Notes: generated from the sequence alone by a model not told the origin. A stretch of DNA of 53,454 bases from Burkholderiales bacterium (GCA_030604135.1 JAUVWL010000026.1:1-53454), one strand, 5' to 3'; shown: positions 1 through 7,988, numbered from the stretch's first letter. Numbers and translations are program-made.

Positions 1-314
1 CAGGCATGGAGCGCATCATGGAGCTGTGCTTTCTGTCATTGCGTGGTCAATGGATGTTGCTGCGCACGCAATGGGATGCCGCCGATCTCTGCTTGCAGCA
101 TTGCCGGGATCTCGGCCAGCGCTTCCCCCGCCAGCACTGGGTGCGGCTGTTTGTTCACTGGCTGGCGTTCGAGTACGCGCACCGCCGCGGTGAGCTTCGG
201 TCGGCGGCTGTCTCGGCCCAGGCCATGGAGCAGGCGGCATCGCGCGGTGGGCATGAAGCCTTTCGGGTGTTTGCGCGCCGCCTTCGGGTGGACGGACCTT
301 CTGCCTTGAACTGA
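1..314 (+). CDS. C-terminal part of an unrecognised protein (5' end outside window)
   Basis: The reading frame is open from the window edge and ends at a TGA at 312-314. The first in-frame ATG is at position 6, but nothing resembling a ribosome binding site can be judged so close to the edge, so I treat this as the tail of a longer gene. The roughly 100 visible residues look helical, with alternating Leu/Ala/Arg and several Trp and Cys, and no signal peptide or membrane span. I do not recognise the family. The opposite strand is open too, but its translation here is Arg/Pro/Ala-rich in the way of a shadow frame, which favours this plus-strand frame as the real one. Confidence 0.45.
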   Translation, partial: GMERIMELCFLSLRGQWMLLRTQWDAADLCLQHCRDLGQRFPRQHWVRLFVHWLAFEYAHRRGELRSAAVSAQAMEQAASRGGHEAFRVFARRLRVDGPSALN

Positions 315-327
315 AGCCAGGACCTGA

Positions 328-498
328 CCTGCTCAGTGGTCGGCCGTCGGCCGGGTAGCGGGTGGCCAGCACGGACCAGTCGGTGAACTCATCCTGCAGC
401 CAGCGCCCACCGATCAGCCACAGCGGAATCGACAGCAGGGTGAGCAGGGTCGACCTCAGGCCGGTGCGTGGGTCGAGGCTGGGCGTGGCTTCGGCCAT
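328..498 (-). pseudogene. Fragment of a small membrane-anchored hypothetical protein, apparently broken
   Basis: From an ATG at 498 a minus-strand frame reads about 57 residues of convincing protein: a short polar start, one hydrophobic span (STLLTLLSIPLWLIGG) and then a WLQDEFTDWSVLATRYPAD segment. Third codon positions here are strongly G/C, unlike the competing frame. Beyond about 328 the same frame becomes Arg/Pro-rich nonsense facing the plus-strand gene that ends at 314. The likely reading is the N-terminal remnant of a small anchored protein whose 3' half was lost, or a frameshifted continuation of the 389-964 gene. Function unknown. Confidence 0.4.
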
Positions 499-964
499 TG
501 GGCCCGATGAGCAGGTGATGGGGGATGGTGCGGGTGTCGTTGTCCAGCGGGTCGTACAGCACCCGTTCGAAGGGCGGCGCGGTGGTGCCTGCCCAGGCCC
601 GGGCGTCTGCGAGGCGAGGAATGCTCAGAGGTTCGGTGCCGCTGGTGAGCACGGAGAACAGGCTCAGTTGCGGTCCGGTTGCCTGTTCGAGGGCACGCAT
701 GCGCGCGGCCTGGTTCTGGCTCAAACGGCGCCAGGGCGCGCCGTAGACCACCCAGATCCAGTGGCCTTCGCCGGCCAGTGCGATGCGGCAACCGCCGTCC
801 AGATCCCAGGGCGAGTAGAACTCTCCTTCGGCCGGTGGTCGGCTTCGGGCCGTCACCAAGGTCAGAAGTGTTGTTGCGGCGAGCAGCGGGATGAGCCGGC
901 GGTATGCAGCGAGACTGCGTGGGCCACGGGGCAGCAAGGTCGCACCGATCACGGTCAATGCCAC
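389..964 (-). CDS. Hypothetical protein with one N-terminal membrane segment, possibly frame-shifted near its end
   Basis: A GTG at 964 opens a 191-residue frame starting 18 nt after the stop of the preceding minus-strand gene (983-1522), so the two are probably co-transcribed. The N-terminus has a hydrophobic stretch around residues 22-40 (RLIPLLAATTLLTLV) followed by a soluble domain that ends in HHLLIGPNGR. That ending recalls the last strand of thioredoxin-fold (SCO/redoxin-like) proteins, but no CxxC is present, so this is only a resemblance. After about residue 155 codon usage deteriorates while the overlapping frame starting at 498 takes over good codon usage. A frameshift around 498 is therefore possible. 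Confidence 0.5.
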   Translation of the reverse strand: MALTVIGATLLPRGPRSLAAYRRLIPLLAATTLLTLVTARSRPPAEGEFYSPWDLDGGCRIALAGEGHWIWVVYGAPWRRLSQNQAARMRALEQATGPQLSLFSVLTSGTEPLSIPRLADARAWAGTTAPPFERVLYDPLDNDTRTIPHHLLIGPNGRSHAQPRPTHRPEVDPAHPAVDSAVADRWALAAG

Positions 965-982
965 ATAGGGGTACTGGCAGGC

Positions 983-1522
983 TCAGGGAAAGTTGGCTTC
1001 GACTTCGTCGCTGAATCTCGTGGCGGCCGCTGAGCCGCGCACGGCTTTCAGCATGTTGTAGGCTTTGCGGACGGCGGCCATGAACTGGTCCGGGTCTTTG
1101 GCCGACTCAATGCCGATGCACAGGTCGTCGGCCATCGGTCCCATCAGGTCGGTGAGGCGGCGCACCGCCAGGCGTTTGGCATCGGCCAGTGGGATGCCAG
1201 GGCGCTTCGGAGCGACAGGCTCCTCGGGCGCATGCTCGTCCGGCTGGACCTGCGCGGGGGGCGATGTTTCGGTCACACCCGACGGGCTTGATGCCGGCTC
1301 GGTTCCGGCGACGGGCTCGATGAAGCCGCCATCCAGCAGTTCACCCATCATGACCTCGGCATCGCCGAGGTTGGCGGCAAACCTGAGCAGGTCTTCGCCG
1401 GTCTTTTTGCCGTCAACCACGATGAGCACCGACCGCAGGCGGGGCGTCAGCCCGTGCAGCCTCGCGGCAATCGCTTCGGTGCCTTTGTTCGATTTCCGGT
1501 AGACGGCGCCTCGTGAGACCAT
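983..1522 (-). CDS. Conserved-type hypothetical cytoplasmic protein, 179 aa
   Basis: The frame runs from ATG 1522 to TGA 983. No signal peptide or membrane span is visible. The N-terminal 60 residues (YRKSNKGTEAIAARLHGLTPRLR, then SVLIVVDGKKT) look like a compact alpha/beta domain. Residues about 70-105 are a Pro/Glu/Thr-rich linker, and the C-terminal 70 residues are helical and predicted soluble. Two-domain proteins with this YRKT/S-x-KG start and SVLIxVDG core are seen in Comamonadaceae as uncharacterised proteins. I recognise the style but no named family. It is followed by the 389-964 frame after 18 nt. The 150 nt between this gene and the DUF294 gene hold nothing I can name. Confidence 0.7.
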   Translation of the reverse strand: MVSRGAVYRKSNKGTEAIAARLHGLTPRLRSVLIVVDGKKTGEDLLRFAANLGDAEVMMGELLDGGFIEPVAGTEPASSPSGVTETSPPAQVQPDEHAPEEPVAPKRPGIPLADAKRLAVRRLTDLMGPMADDLCIGIESAKDPDQFMAAVRKAYNMLKAVRGSAAATRFSDEVEANFP

Positions 1523-1676
1523 GCGTCAGGCTGCGTTGTGGGTGATCGGGCGTCGCAGTGTATGCCCGGAAACGCGCTGGTGTCGATACCATTGAAGCGG
1601 GCAACCCATGCCGTTCGTCACGCTGGTGTCTTCCGCGCGAACGAATGGGCGCCAGGAGTGAAGCGGATGGCGTGGC

Positions 1677-3587
1677 CTACCGCAGGTAGTCCAGCGACAG
1701 GCGCTGTTGCAGCGTCTTGATGGCGCGCAGCGAAGCCTGCATCACCCGCTGATCCACGGCATTGAGGCTGCGCAGGTCGATGCGGTTGGGGTGTTCGATC
1801 TCGGTGGCCGGGTCCACTTGCAGAGCCATGCGGTGCATCTGCAGGTAGTCGAAGGCGCTGATCCAGCCTTCGTACTCTTCGATGGGGGCTCCGGTCACCC
1901 GCCCGGCTTCGACCAGCCTCTGTCGGGTGTTGGTGGCGGCGATGCCGTGGGCCAGGGCCACGATGCGGGCGCCCTCCACCAGCAAAGCGGTGCCCTGCAG
2001 CTTCATGTCGAACCACAGGTGACGGCCGTCTTTTCGACCGTCGATACCGCCGTGCCAGTTCAGGGGCACCGGGTGTTCCAGATAGCCTTCTGTCATCTGC
2101 CGGATGAAGCGGGGCGAGGCCTTGGTCTTTTCCAGGATCCGCTGGCGCAAGGCGTCGACCCAGTCGGATCGGCCTGCGAGCGCACGCAGGTCAAAGAAGA
2201 TGGCGGCATACAGGACCTCTTTCGGTCCCCCGGCGTCGATCCACCGGTCAAAGCGCTGCTCCCATTCCTGGCGGCTCAGGCAGCAGGCCGGGTTGCCCGC
2301 CATCACCCCGCCGTGGCAGAGCGGATAGCCGCACTGGTCGAGGGCCTGGTTGACGCGCTGCGCGAACGCCAGCCAGCGCGGTCGATCGGTGTCGGGGTCG
2401 GCACTGTCGAACACCAGCGCGTTGTCCTGATCGGTCGCCAGGGTCTGTTCGCTGCGCCCTTCCGAGCCCAGCGCCATCCAGCAGAAACCGTCGGCCGGCA
2501 GGCCGGCTTCGGTGCGGTACAGCCTGATCAGTTGCTGGGTGAGACGGTCGTTGAGGTTGGATACCAGGGCGGTGAGCTGGCGGGCCTGTATGCCCTGGGC
2601 CATCAGCTGGCGCGCGTAGTGGCGAATGTCGTCGGCCGCGCGCTGGAAGTCGGCCAGTTCGCGGCATTCCTCCAGGGTGGCTGCCAGATGGCGGACCGAC
2701 AGGCGTTGCAGCGCGAACAGGTCGCGTTCGGAGACCATGCTGACCGGTCGTCTGCCATCCAGCACAGGGACATGGCGGATGCCGTGTTGCGCCATCAGCA
2801 AGGCGGCGTCGTGTCCCGAGTCGTGCACCTGCAGGCAGTGCACGGGTCGGCTCATGACCTCGGAGACGGGCCGTGCCAGACTGACGCCAGCCAGCGCGAT
2901 GCGGTCGAGAACGTCGTACCGCGTCAGGATGCCGGACAAGGCGCCGTCCGGCGCATGGAGCAGGATGGAGCCGATGCGCCGCTGGTGCATGGTTTCCAGG
3001 GCTTGCTGCACGGTGGCGGTGGCTGGCAGCCCGACCAGCTCCCGCCTGGGCAGGTCACCCAGGCGCTGGTCCAGGGCATGTGCCTCCTGCACGCGCACCG
3101 ACAGCTCGGCCTGCAGGCGCTGCTGGGCCAGGCGCAAGAACGCGCGTGCCCGTTGTTGCAGGTGGTCGGCCCAGAGCACGCAGCGCTGCTGCACATCGGT
3201 CACTGCGGCCGAGTCGAGATGCAGCATGTACAGCCCGTCCAGTGCTTCGTACTGCGCGGTGACCGGGCGCTGCGCCGTCCACGCGGCCACCGGAAAGACA
3301 TCACCGGGTTGCAACTGGAACACCTCGTCCTCGCCATCGGTATGCGGTCGGCGACCCACCACATGCCCGCGCAGCACCAGCCACAGCGAACGCACCGGCC
3401 CTTGGCGTGGACCGAGCACCGGGACGCCAGATGCAAAATGCTGCCCGGTGGCGCCCACCAGCAGGCTTTGCAGGTGCTCGATGGCCATGCGATCAAAGGG
3501 CGGGTGCTGCCTGATCTCCTGCAGCCAGGCTTCCGTGCTTTCGTGCATGTGTCCGTGTTCCGGGTGGGTGTCCCGCATGTGGTTCAT
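1677..3587 (-). CDS. cNMP-binding / CBS-pair / DUF294 nucleotidyltransferase-like signalling protein
   Basis: The 636-residue protein has a cyclic-nucleotide-binding fold at about residues 25-145, two CBS motifs at about 175-290 (with RIGSILLHAPDGALSGILT and GIRHVPVLDGRR), a DUF294 nucleotidyltransferase-like domain with the signature GSEGRSEQTLATDQDNAL near residue 370, and the DUF294 C-terminal helical domain to the end. This architecture is a known soluble regulator (COG2905 type) commonly found beside acetate-type sodium:solute symporters. Here it is divergent from the small membrane protein/TPR/DUF4212/symporter series at 3700-7090. I infer that it senses nucleotides or a covalent modification and controls that transporter. 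ATG 3587 is used; in-frame ATGs a few codons later cannot be excluded. Confidence 0.9.
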   Translation of the reverse strand: MNHMRDTHPEHGHMHESTEAWLQEIRQHPPFDRMAIEHLQSLLVGATGQHFASGVPVLGPRQGPVRSLWLVLRGHVVGRRPHTDGEDEVFQLQPGDVFPVAAWTAQRPVTAQYEALDGLYMLHLDSAAVTDVQQRCVLWADHLQQRARAFLRLAQQRLQAELSVRVQEAHALDQRLGDLPRRELVGLPATATVQQALETMHQRRIGSILLHAPDGALSGILTRYDVLDRIALAGVSLARPVSEVMSRPVHCLQVHDSGHDAALLMAQHGIRHVPVLDGRRPVSMVSERDLFALQRLSVRHLAATLEECRELADFQRAADDIRHYARQLMAQGIQARQLTALVSNLNDRLTQQLIRLYRTEAGLPADGFCWMALGSEGRSEQTLATDQDNALVFDSADPDTDRPRWLAFAQRVNQALDQCGYPLCHGGVMAGNPACCLSRQEWEQRFDRWIDAGGPKEVLYAAIFFDLRALAGRSDWVDALRQRILEKTKASPRFIRQMTEGYLEHPVPLNWHGGIDGRKDGRHLWFDMKLQGTALLVEGARIVALAHGIAATNTRQRLVEAGRVTGAPIEEYEGWISAFDYLQMHRMALQVDPATEIEHPNRIDLRSLNAVDQRVMQASLRAIKTLQQRLSLDYLR

Positions 3588-3699
3588 GTCCGGTCCGTGC
3601 GATAGACGGTCTCAGGGGTTTCCCGAGGTTGTGATTCTGTGTAAGCATTTGGTAAGGCGCGAAGCGCGAACATGCGCCCCCACAAGCTCGGTCATCATC

Positions 3700-3996
3700 A
3701 TGCTCCTTGCACTCAACATTGCACAGCTGGTGTTTTACATCGGTCTCCTGGCTCTGGCCGGGCAAGGCTTGCTGTATGTGTTGGCGGGGGCCAAGCGGGA
3801 CGACAACCTTTTCTACCAGTTGTTCCAGCTGCTGAACAAGCCCTGGACGCGGGCGGCCTCATGGATCTCGCCCCGACAGGTGGCCGAGCGTCACCACCCG
3901 GTGGTGGCCTTCTGTGTGCTGGCTGTGCTCTATATGCTGGTCACCCTGACCAAGATTGAGCACTGTGTTGGCATTGGCGTGGAGAACTGCCGATGA
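3700..3996 (+). CDS. Small membrane protein, two predicted TM helices
   Basis: I start the gene at ATG 3700, where a hydrophobic N-terminus begins (LLALNIAQLVFYIGLLALAG). Upstream in the same frame the sequence is only the mirror of the divergent DUF294 gene. The 98-residue product has TM helices at about residues 2-24 and 68-86, a cytosolic loop containing FYQLFQLLNKPWTRAASWISP, and two Cys residues near the C-terminus. The stop overlaps the start of the TPR gene (ATGA at 3993-3996), so the two are translationally coupled. The family is uncharacterised. Its position between the DUF294 regulator and the symporter suggests an accessory role, which is inference. Confidence 0.75.
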   Translation: MLLALNIAQLVFYIGLLALAGQGLLYVLAGAKRDDNLFYQLFQLLNKPWTRAASWISPRQVAERHHPVVAFCVLAVLYMLVTLTKIEHCVGIGVENCR

Positions 3997-4562
3997 GATC
4001 AACACAAGCCCCTGTCGGCCGGGTGCTGTGGATGGCCCGTTGGCACATCTGGTGGCGCCGTGAGGACAAGGCGCTGCAGGTGATCGAGACGGGCCTGAGC
4101 AGGCACCCGGACGAGCCCAGGCTGATGGCCTTCCAGGCCCACCTGCTGGCCGAGCTCAAGCAGCCAGAGGCGGCATTGCGGGTGCTCGATCGCCTGGTGG
4201 AGCTGGCGCCTGATCAGGCGGCTCATTGGTTCAACCGGGGTTTTCTGCAGGAACAGCAAGCTTCGCTGGACGAAGCCGAGTTGAGCTTTCGGCAGGCGGT
4301 GAAGCTGAACGAACGCCTGGACCGGGCCTGGTATGGCCTGGCCCTGGTGCTGATCCGCCAGCGCCGGCTGGACGACGCGGTTCAGGCCCTCAAGCGCAAC
4401 ACCGAGCTTCAGCCCATGAGCCCCTATGGCTGGTACCAGCTCGCCCGCGTGCATGTCGATCGCGATGAGCCGGAACAGGCGCGCAAGATCATCCGCCACC
4501 TTCAGGGTTTCGAGCCGCAGGTGGCCCAACAGCTCACCAGGGAGACCGGACTGGCGCCGTAA
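3993..4562 (+). CDS. Tetratricopeptide repeat protein
   Basis: The 189-residue protein consists almost wholly of TPR-type helix pairs, for example PDEPRLMAFQAHLLAELKQP, AAHWFNRGFLQEQQASLDEA and DRAWYGLALVLIRQRRLDDA. Alanine and glycine fall at the usual packing positions and the repeats have a period close to 34. No signal peptide is evident, so it is probably cytoplasmic or attached to the inner face of the membrane through partners. Its ATG overlaps the stop of the upstream small membrane gene by four bases. The DUF4212 gene follows after 127 nt, which hold only its Shine-Dalgarno region. TPR proteins scaffold other proteins; the partner here is unknown. Confidence 0.85.
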   Translation: MRSTQAPVGRVLWMARWHIWWRREDKALQVIETGLSRHPDEPRLMAFQAHLLAELKQPEAALRVLDRLVELAPDQAAHWFNRGFLQEQQASLDEAELSFRQAVKLNERLDRAWYGLALVLIRQRRLDDAVQALKRNTELQPMSPYGWYQLARVHVDRDEPEQARKIIRHLQGFEPQVAQQLTRETGLAP

Positions 4563-4689
4563 GGCTTCAGGAGCCGGTGTTTCAGCGAAGACCCACGGGC
4601 AGGCCGCGGCATGCGGCCCTTGCACTGGTTGGGCGAAGGTGGAGAGGGGACCCCGGCTCCTCCGGGGACATCACGTTGGAGACAATCTC

Positions 4690-4953
4690 ATGGATTTAAG
4701 CGAAAAGCAGCGCCTGTACTGGCAGAAGAACCTGCGAATCTCGGCCATCCTGATGGTCATCTGGTTCGTGGTGACCTTTGTGGTCGCCTTCTACGCCAGG
4801 CCTTTGAGCGAGATATCGTTCTTCGGCTGGCCATTCAGTTTCTGGGTTGGTGCGCAGGGCGCGCTGGTGGTGTATGTGGCGATGATCGGCATTTACGCCC
4901 GCTACATGAACAAGCTGGACACCGAGTTCGGCGCTGTGGACGAGGAGGACTGA
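4690..4953 (+). CDS. DUF4212 small subunit of a sodium:solute symporter
   Basis: The 87-residue protein has two TM helices at about 17-39 and 50-71. It starts MDLSEKQRLYWQKNLR, the typical pattern of DUF4212 with a Trp-rich amphipathic start, and ends in an acidic tail. DUF4212 genes almost always lie directly upstream of VC_2705-type sodium:solute symporters and are regarded as their small partner, comparable to YjcH beside ActP. The symporter ATG follows the stop after a single base, so the two are co-translated. A purine-rich GGAGAC lies about 8 nt before the ATG. The start is fixed by this and by the family length. Confidence 0.93.
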   Translation: MDLSEKQRLYWQKNLRISAILMVIWFVVTFVVAFYARPLSEISFFGWPFSFWVGAQGALVVYVAMIGIYARYMNKLDTEFGAVDEED

Positions 4954-4954
4954 C

Positions 4955-7090
4955 ATGGCCGGACTATCTCCAGAAGCCGGTGGCGTGTTCAGCGCCGGTT
5001 CCAACAAGGCATTCCGGAAACAGCTGAACAAGGTCTACACCTGGTATACCGGCGGTTTTTTTGCCTTCATCATTGCGCTCGCCATCCTGGAACAGATGGG
5101 CTTGCCGCGCGCATGGATCGGCATGATCTTCCTGCTTGCAACGATCATGCTGTATGCCGGCATCGGCATCATGAGCCGCACCACCGCAGCCGACGAATAC
5201 TATGTCGCCGGTCGCCGCGTGCCCGCGGTCTACAACGGCATGGCTGTGGGCTCGGACTGGATGAGCGCGGCGTCGTTCATCGGCATGGCCGGCACGCTGT
5301 ACCTCACGGGTTACGGAGGTCTGGCGTTCATCATGGGCTGGACCGGTGGCTACTGCCTGGTGGCGCTGTTCCTGGCGCCTTACCTTCGCAAGTTCGGGCA
5401 GTTCACCATCCCTGACTTTCTGGGGGCTCGCTACGAAGGCAACACCGCACGCTTCGTCGGCATCCTGATCGCCATCCTCTGCTCCTTCGTGTATGTGGTG
5501 GCGCAGATCTACGGCGTCGGGCTGATCACGGCGCGCCTGTCGGGGCTGGCATTCGAGGTGGGTGTGTTCGTGGGGCTGGGCGGTATCCTGGTCTGCTCGT
5601 TCCTCGGGGGTATGCGCGCGGTGACCTGGACGCAGGTCGCCCAGTACATCATCCTGATCATCGCCTACCTGATTCCGGTGGCCTGGCTGGGCATGAAACA
5701 CACCAGTGTCCCTGTGCCGCAGATTGTGTACGGCTACACCCTGCAGAAGGTCTCGGAGCGGGAGGCCCAGTTGCTGGCGGATCCGAAAGAGCAGGAGGTG
5801 ATGGGCCTGTTCCGGGCACGCTCGTCGGATCTGGCCGAAAAGCTCCAGGATCCGGCTGCGGCGCTGGCCAACGAACGCAGCACACTGCAAGCACGGCTTC
5901 AGGAGCAGCGCTCCTCCGGTGCCGCTCAGTCCGACATCGAGGCCACCGAGCAGGCGCTGGCGGGTCTGCCGGCCGATGCCGACGCGGCCCGCGCGCTCTG
6001 GACCCGGCAAAAGGCCGCCGCCGATGCCGATCCGCGAACGCGTCCGCTGGCGGGCATGCCGCGGCACGCCCAGGCCTTCTCGGGTGACCCGGCGGGCGAC
6101 GAGGCGGCGCAGAAGGCCTACAACACCTCACGCCTGAATTTTCTGGCGCTGGTGTTCTGCCTGATGGTGGGTACCGCGTCGCTGCCGCACATCCTGATGC
6201 GCTACTACACCACGCCGTCGGTGAAGGAGGCGCGGCGATCCGTCACCTGGAGCCTGTTCTTCATCTTCCTGCTCTACTTCTCGGCACCCGCCCTGGCGGT
6301 GCTGGTCAAGTACGACGTGATGCACCTGCTGGTGGGGACTCCGTTCGCGGATCTGCCGGCCTGGGTGGCCAACTGGCAACGGGTTGATCCGAGCCTGCTG
6401 CAGGTGGTGGACATCAATGGCGACGGCATTCTGCAGCTTGGCGAGATGCGGATCGGGGGTGACATCATCGTGTTGGCCACGCCGGAGATCGGCGGTCTGC
6501 CGTATGTGATCTCGGGTATGGTGGCTGCCGGTGGTCTGGCCGCCGCGCTGTCCACCGCCGACGGTCTGCTGCTGACCATTGCCAACGCCCTGTCGCACGA
6601 CCTGTATTACAAGATGATCGACCCGAACGCAAGTGCCGGTCGCCGGGTGGCTGTCTCCAAGGGGCTGCTGCTGGTGGTGGCTTTGCTGGCGGCCTATGTG
6701 GCATCGCTCAAGGTGGCCGACATCCTGTTCCTGGTGGGGGCGGCCTTCTCACTGGCGGCGGCGGGCTTCTTCCCGGCCCTGTTGCTGGGTATTTTCTGGA
6801 AGCGGGCCAACAAATGGGGTGCGGTGCTCGGGATGATCCTGGGCGTCAGCATCACCTTCTACTACATGGCCACCACCCAGCCGTGGATGCGCAGCGTGTT
6901 CGGCGTGACAGGGCCGGTGGCCGACTACACCTGGTTCGGCATTTCGCCGATTTCGGCGGGCATCTTCGGCGTGCCCCTGGGTTTTGCGGTGATCATCATC
7001 GTCAGCCTGCTGACGCCCGCGCCCAGCAAGAAGACCCAGGAACTGGTCGAGCATGTGCGTTACCCCGACCTGAAGCCGGCCGGAGCCTGA
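4955..7090 (+). CDS. VC_2705-family sodium:solute symporter with EF-hand-like loop
   Basis: The 711-residue inner-membrane transporter belongs to the sodium:solute symporter family (SSS, acetate/monocarboxylate branch). Around 13 TM helices are visible, with the conserved TAADEYYVAGRRVPAVYNGMA segment near residue 70 and the LPHILMRYYTTPSVKEAR motif near residue 410. Two features stand out: a hydrophilic, coiled-coil-like insertion of about 130 residues (roughly 260-390, rich in Ala/Glu/Gln/Arg) between TM segments, and a 12-residue loop DINGDGILQLGE at 486-497 that fits the EF-hand calcium-binding pattern. Partner genes are DUF4212 just upstream and the divergent DUF294/CBS regulator. GAGGAGG precedes the ATG. 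The substrate is probably a short carboxylate such as acetate, inferred from the family. Confidence 0.93.
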   Translation: MAGLSPEAGGVFSAGSNKAFRKQLNKVYTWYTGGFFAFIIALAILEQMGLPRAWIGMIFLLATIMLYAGIGIMSRTTAADEYYVAGRRVPAVYNGMAVGSDWMSAASFIGMAGTLYLTGYGGLAFIMGWTGGYCLVALFLAPYLRKFGQFTIPDFLGARYEGNTARFVGILIAILCSFVYVVAQIYGVGLITARLSGLAFEVGVFVGLGGILVCSFLGGMRAVTWTQVAQYIILIIAYLIPVAWLGMKHTSVPVPQIVYGYTLQKVSEREAQLLADPKEQEVMGLFRARSSDLAEKLQDPAAALANERSTLQARLQEQRSSGAAQSDIEATEQALAGLPADADAARALWTRQKAAADADPRTRPLAGMPRHAQAFSGDPAGDEAAQKAYNTSRLNFLALVFCLMVGTASLPHILMRYYTTPSVKEARRSVTWSLFFIFLLYFSAPALAVLVKYDVMHLLVGTPFADLPAWVANWQRVDPSLLQVVDINGDGILQLGEMRIGGDIIVLATPEIGGLPYVISGMVAAGGLAAALSTADGLLLTIANALSHDLYYKMIDPNASAGRRVAVSKGLLLVVALLAAYVASLKVADILFLVGAAFSLAAAGFFPALLLGIFWKRANKWGAVLGMILGVSITFYYMATTQPWMRSVFGVTGPVADYTWFGISPISAGIFGVPLGFAVIIIVSLLTPAPSKKTQELVEHVRYPDLKPAGA

Positions 7091-7111
7091 TCGCCTTGCC
7101 GGTCTGAAGCA

Positions 7112-7143
7112 AAAGCCCACCGGTGCGCCGGTGGGCTTTTTTG
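7112..7143 (+). terminator. Rho-independent terminator after the symporter gene
   Basis: A GC-rich inverted repeat (AAGCCCACCGG / CCGGTGGGCTT with loop TGCG) is followed directly by a run of T residues, 21 nt after the symporter stop. It closes the plus-strand transport operon. Confidence 0.93.
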
Positions 7144-7175
7144 TGTCGATGCCGTGTACCTGGCTTCTCTGATTC

Positions 7176-7574
7176 TCAGTCGGGCAGTCGGTCGCAGGCC
7201 TGGCCGCTGCGGGCGCATTGCCCCTGGCCGTCGAGCCAGACATGGGCATGACCCGTGCAGGCGACCTGACAAAGAACCTGCCGGGCCTCCGGCAGGCTGG
7301 GGGTGCGGGCGCGCTGGCCAGTGGGTGGGGCGCCCGGGCCCGGAGCCCGGACGTGGACGGAAACGCCCGACAGGCCCCAGAGCAAGGCCGTTCGGGTCAC
7401 CATCAGCTGGCCGCGCAGACGCAGGTTGTCGCGGTCAAGCCGATGGATCTCGGCCCGGTGCTGTGCCATCCACAGCGAAACCTGGCGCTGCAGCGCACCC
7501 AGCTGGCGGCACAGACTGGCGTGTTCTTCAACCAGGCAGGCCACGCCTGGGTGGGGTTTGTGGATGGGCTTCAT
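7176..7574 (-). CDS. Hypothetical protein, second gene of a Fur-type operon
   Basis: The frame extends further upstream, but ATG 7574 overlaps the stop of the preceding gene (ATGA, 7571-7574), which is the natural coupled start. The 132-residue product begins MKPIHKPHPGVACLVEEHA and has a helical middle (CRQLGALQRQVSLWMAQHR, then IHRLDRDNLRLRGQLMVTR). That middle is probably a short coiled coil. A Pro/Gly-rich linker leads to a C-terminal part with four cysteines (VLCQVACTGHAHVWLDGQGQC and a final C) that could hold a metal or a disulfide. The family is not recognised. Because it lies behind a Fur-box promoter, a role in iron limitation is inferred. Confidence 0.7.
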   Translation of the reverse strand: MKPIHKPHPGVACLVEEHASLCRQLGALQRQVSLWMAQHRAEIHRLDRDNLRLRGQLMVTRTALLWGLSGVSVHVRAPGPGAPPTGQRARTPSLPEARQVLCQVACTGHAHVWLDGQGQCARSGQACDRLPD

Positions 7575-7909
7575 TGCAGTTGCTGTGCCGGCGGGTGCCA
7601 CAGGCGGGTCTCGGGCAGCAGCTCGCCGGGGTCGTTGCGCGCGGCCACTGGCTCGGAGGGCGGGTTCTGGACCAGCCGGTCCCAGTGCTCGTGCATGCGC
7701 TGCAAGACGGTGCGCAAGGGCGCGTTGACACCGGGATGCTGGGACAGGAAAAACAGGTTGGAACGGATTTTTCGTGCCATCAGGCCACGCTGGCGGACGC
7801 AGTCGGTCTGTGCGTGACCCGTCATCAGGGCCAGGCTGCCGGCCAGCAGGGCTTCGGCACAGGGGAGGTCGTAGGTTTCGTCGTCAGACGGGGGGGCAGC
7901 GGGGTTCAT
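7571..7909 (-). CDS. Hypothetical protein, first gene of a Fur-type operon
   Basis: ATG 7909 is chosen because AGGAGCC stands seven bases upstream. Longer in-frame extension would run through the promoter. The 112-residue protein is soluble and helical, with CAEALLAGSLALMTGHAQTD and a basic stretch VRQRGLMARKIRSNLFFLSQHP, then NAPLRTVLQRMHEHWDRL. It resembles small uncharacterised proteins found in Burkholderiales iron-regulated loci; I cannot assign a function. It overlaps the next gene by four bases. The promoter 50-80 nt upstream contains a good Fur box, so expression is expected to rise in iron starvation. Confidence 0.75.
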   Translation of the reverse strand: MNPAAPPSDDETYDLPCAEALLAGSLALMTGHAQTDCVRQRGLMARKIRSNLFFLSQHPGVNAPLRTVLQRMHEHWDRLVQNPPSEPVAARNDPGELLPETRLWHPPAQQLQ

Positions 7910-7959
7910 TGGCGGCTCCTGGGAGGTTGTTTTGCGGGATTTCTGTGTTGGTGGATTCC

Positions 7960-7988
7960 ATATTAAATGAGAATCAGTCGCAATACAA
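7960..7988 (-). promoter_or_regulatory. Promoter with embedded Fur box
   Basis: On the minus strand TTGTAT (7988-7983) and TAATAT (7965-7960) are 17 bp apart and make a plausible sigma-70 promoter. The 19-bp stretch at 7965-7983, AAATGAGAATCAGTCGCAA on the plus strand, matches the proteobacterial Fur box with its GAGAAT core and fills the space between the two elements, as expected for direct repression by Fur-Fe(II). Confidence 0.75.

Noticed and set aside
1707..3605. 632-codon open frame opposite the DUF294 gene
   Set aside because: Same cause: an antisense frame of a GC-rich gene, with no motifs and an unnatural Gln/Gly/His/Val composition.
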